64,000 nt of DNA, taken from Anaerolineales bacterium (GTDB lineage: Bacteria; Chloroflexota; Anaerolineae; Anaerolineales; Villigracilaceae). The notes under the pieces were generated by a model. The model made no database searches. It was given only the letters and a program-made list of their open reading frames with translations, and was not told where the DNA came from. Position numbers and translations under genes: made by a program. Shown here in pieces: positions 62,335 through 64,000 of the stretch (the first letter of the stretch is position 1; the number at the start of each line of letters is the position of its first letter). The stretch spans positions 1-64,000 of the forward strand of contig JACMLM010000020.1 in the NCBI GenBank assembly GCA_014379595.1. Direction: 5' to 3'.

Positions 62335-63999
62335 TCACTGTTTTGAAAATGATTCGTTTATCAGGTCTTGTGCGGTTTGGCCGTCCAGTGCTTTATTGAA
62401 GAGAAAGCCCTGACCATAGTCGCATTCCAGGCTAATGAGATTGTTCATTTGCTCTTCGGTCTCGATGCCTTCGGCAATGACCTTCATGCCGAGGCTGTTG
62501 GCCATGGCGATGATGGCACGGATGATGGGAACTCCGCTCTTGCTGATGCCAAGTGTGCTGATAAATGAACGATCTATTTTGAGATTGTTGACGGGCAAAC
62601 GCCTCAGATAGCCAAGAGACGAGTAGCCTGTGCCGAAGTCGTCGATCTCGACCCCCACGCCTAATGTTTGTAAATGTTCAATTTTAGTGACTGCTGATTC
62701 GATATCTTCAATGAGCGTGGTCTCTGTTAATTCCAATAGCAGGCTTCTAGCCGGCAGACCAGTTTGCTGCAAAACGGTGGTGATCTGCGTTGCCAGCTCG
62801 GGATGAGCGAACTGGCGGCTGGAAAGATTGACGCTGATGGTAAGAGGAAACTCCATGTTGAACTGGTTGTGCCACTGCTGCATTTGATGACAAGCCTCGT
62901 ACAGCACCCATTGACCGATGGGCACGATCAGCCCGGACTCTTCTGCAGATTTGATGAAGTCTGCCGGGTAGAGCAAGCCTCGTTCGGGGTGCTGCCAGCG
63001 TAACAAAGCTTCGAAGCCGGTGATCCGCTTTGGGTGTAGGGAAAGAATCGGCTGATAATGAAGCATGAATTCCCCATGCCGAAGCGCATTGCGCAGGCCG
63101 TTTTCCAGTTTCAAAACGTGCGCCGCCTCTTCCCGCATTAAGACATCGAATACTTTATAGCGGTTCTTGCCGCTCACTTTTGCGCTGTACATGGCGATAT
63201 CGGCATCACGCAGAATATCATCGAGGTGTTCATATCGAAGCAGGTCCATCACAATGCCAATGCTGGCGGTCATGACAATAGAATTTCCTTCCACTTCAAA
63301 CGGAGCAGACAGACTCTCCTGCAGGCGCTGGACGATAAGCAAGACTTCCTCATTGTTTTTAAAACCTTCGAGCAAGATGGCGAATTCATCACCGCCGAGG
63401 CGAGCTACTACATCTACCGAGCGCACCACGATGATCAAGCGCTGTGCCAGGCCTAAAAGTATTTGGTCTCCAATATTATGACCAAGGCTGTCATTGATGA
63501 CTTTGAAGCGGTCAAAATCGAGATAGACCACTGCGAACAGATCGTTGGGATGGCGTTTGTTCCATTCGATGGCATGCTCGAGCCGGTTGACAAACATTCT
63601 GCGATTAGGCAGGTTGGTGAGCGGGTCGTGCAGCGCTTCGTGAGTCAAACGTCCCTCGGCCTGTACTCGTTTATCCATTTCCTCCTGCAACTCTTCGGCC
63701 TGCTTATTGACTCGATCAAGCAGCGCCCTGATCCAGGCAGTGCCCATGCCCACCAACGTAAAGGCGAAGCTGCCTACCATGGCAGGCACAATATCATAGA
63801 CAGTGCCTCCTACCAGGCGCAAAAGAAAATTGTGCAAGGGAACGGTGAGAATTCCCAACAGCAAACTGCCGCGTATGCCAAGCAGCCACCCCGCCACAGC
63901 CATAGGGACAACGATGAATGCCGCCGTGGCCTCGCCACCCACTGGATACAGGATGGGGAAAATGATCGCATACAGGGTTATGCTTCCAAGAACGATCAT
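62335..63999 (-). CDS. GGDEF-EAL membrane protein, possibly cut by the window edge
   Basis: 554 residues are visible. Membrane helices lie in about 1-90 with a coiled coil to 115. The GGDEF domain has GGDEF at 202-206 and RSVD (193-196) as I-site. The EAL domain has FEALLRW (EAL 330-332), NLSSRQF (391-397), Glu423 in ELTET, DDFGTGYSSL (453-462), Lys474 and Glu510, so the phosphodiesterase set looks complete. Either activity, or both, may be used; EAL activity usually dominates when intact. The ATG at the extreme right edge may not be the true start. Confidence 0.9.
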   Translation of the reverse strand: MIVLGSITLYAIIFPILYPVGGEATAAFIVVPMAVAGWLLGIRGSLLLGILTVPLHNFLLRLVGGTVYDIVPAMVGSFAFTLVGMGTAWIRALLDRVNKQAEELQEEMDKRVQAEGRLTHEALHDPLTNLPNRRMFVNRLEHAIEWNKRHPNDLFAVVYLDFDRFKVINDSLGHNIGDQILLGLAQRLIIVVRSVDVVARLGGDEFAILLEGFKNNEEVLLIVQRLQESLSAPFEVEGNSIVMTASIGIVMDLLRYEHLDDILRDADIAMYSAKVSGKNRYKVFDVLMREEAAHVLKLENGLRNALRHGEFMLHYQPILSLHPKRITGFEALLRWQHPERGLLYPADFIKSAEESGLIVPIGQWVLYEACHQMQQWHNQFNMEFPLTISVNLSSRQFAHPELATQITTVLQQTGLPARSLLLELTETTLIEDIESAVTKIEHLQTLGVGVEIDDFGTGYSSLGYLRRLPVNNLKIDRSFISTLGISKSGVPIIRAIIAMANSLGMKVIAEGIETEEQMNNLISLECDYGQGFLFNKALDGQTAQDLINESFSKQ

Positions 64000-64000
64000 G

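Overview
The window looks like a chromosomal segment of a Chloroflexota bacterium, most likely class Anaerolineae. This is an inference. It rests on long Thr/Pro linkers of the TPTNTPT kind in an exported protein, shorter Thr/Pro-rich lipoproteins, intergenic palindromic repeats of the GTCGTTGCGAGGAG type, and frequent TTG/GTG starts with good Shine-Dalgarno (SD) sites. No rRNA or marker gene confirms it. The left 30 kb is visibly more AT-rich than the rest.

Positions 1-29.9 kb hold one large exopolysaccharide locus, almost entirely on the minus strand. Read in transcription order it encodes: a Wzz-like chain-length protein fused to a degenerate GGDEF domain; a BcsB-like exported protein; a WbaP/WcaJ-type initiating sugar transferase; a WbpB/WbpD/WbpE set for a diacetamido-uronic acid; a Wzy-type polymerase; a Wzx flippase; four GT4 and one GT2 glycosyltransferases; two polysaccharide deacetylases; an NAD-dependent epimerase; an ATP-grasp ligase with a PHP hydrolase; two tandem GT39-like membrane transferases; and a second acyltransferase/aminotransferase/GT2/UDP-GlcNAc 2-epimerase block. 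Two nearly identical minus-strand promoters (TTGACT, 16-nt spacer, TAAAAT or TAGAAT) lie at 2.97 kb and 28.66 kb.

Positions 30-36.5 kb hold a glutaredoxin/thioredoxin-reductase fusion with a small glutaredoxin, a lipoprotein, an operon of a nucleotide-transporter-like protein, a GNAT-like protein and a Cache-HAMP sensor, and an NYN/LOTUS RNase-like gene. Positions 36.5-40.3 kb look like an accessory island: two orphan genes bounded by a repeat of the NYN gene's 3' end, a nuclease gene interrupted by an amber codon, small unknown genes and a MazF toxin with no visible antitoxin.

Positions 40.3-52.2 kb carry an MshA-like glycosyltransferase, tRNA-Thr(CGU), and a metabolic cluster: two class III aminotransferases and four aldehyde dehydrogenases. 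It fits breakdown of putrescine or other amines through aminobutyraldehyde and GABA. An orphan AAA ATPase lies inside it. Positions 52.4-64 kb hold a diguanylate cyclase, three YHS-domain mini-proteins, a self-contained 18-codon transcription unit, an MsbA-like ABC exporter, a broken response regulator, a 1431-residue beta-helix surface protein and a GGDEF-EAL protein at the edge.

The strongest candidate for something new is the Wzz-GGDEF fusion. Its catalytic motif is lost (NGNSF) but the RxxD inhibitory-site motif is kept at the canonical distance. This predicts a polysaccharide co-polymerase that senses c-di-GMP directly, with enzymes to make and probably break c-di-GMP encoded in the same window.
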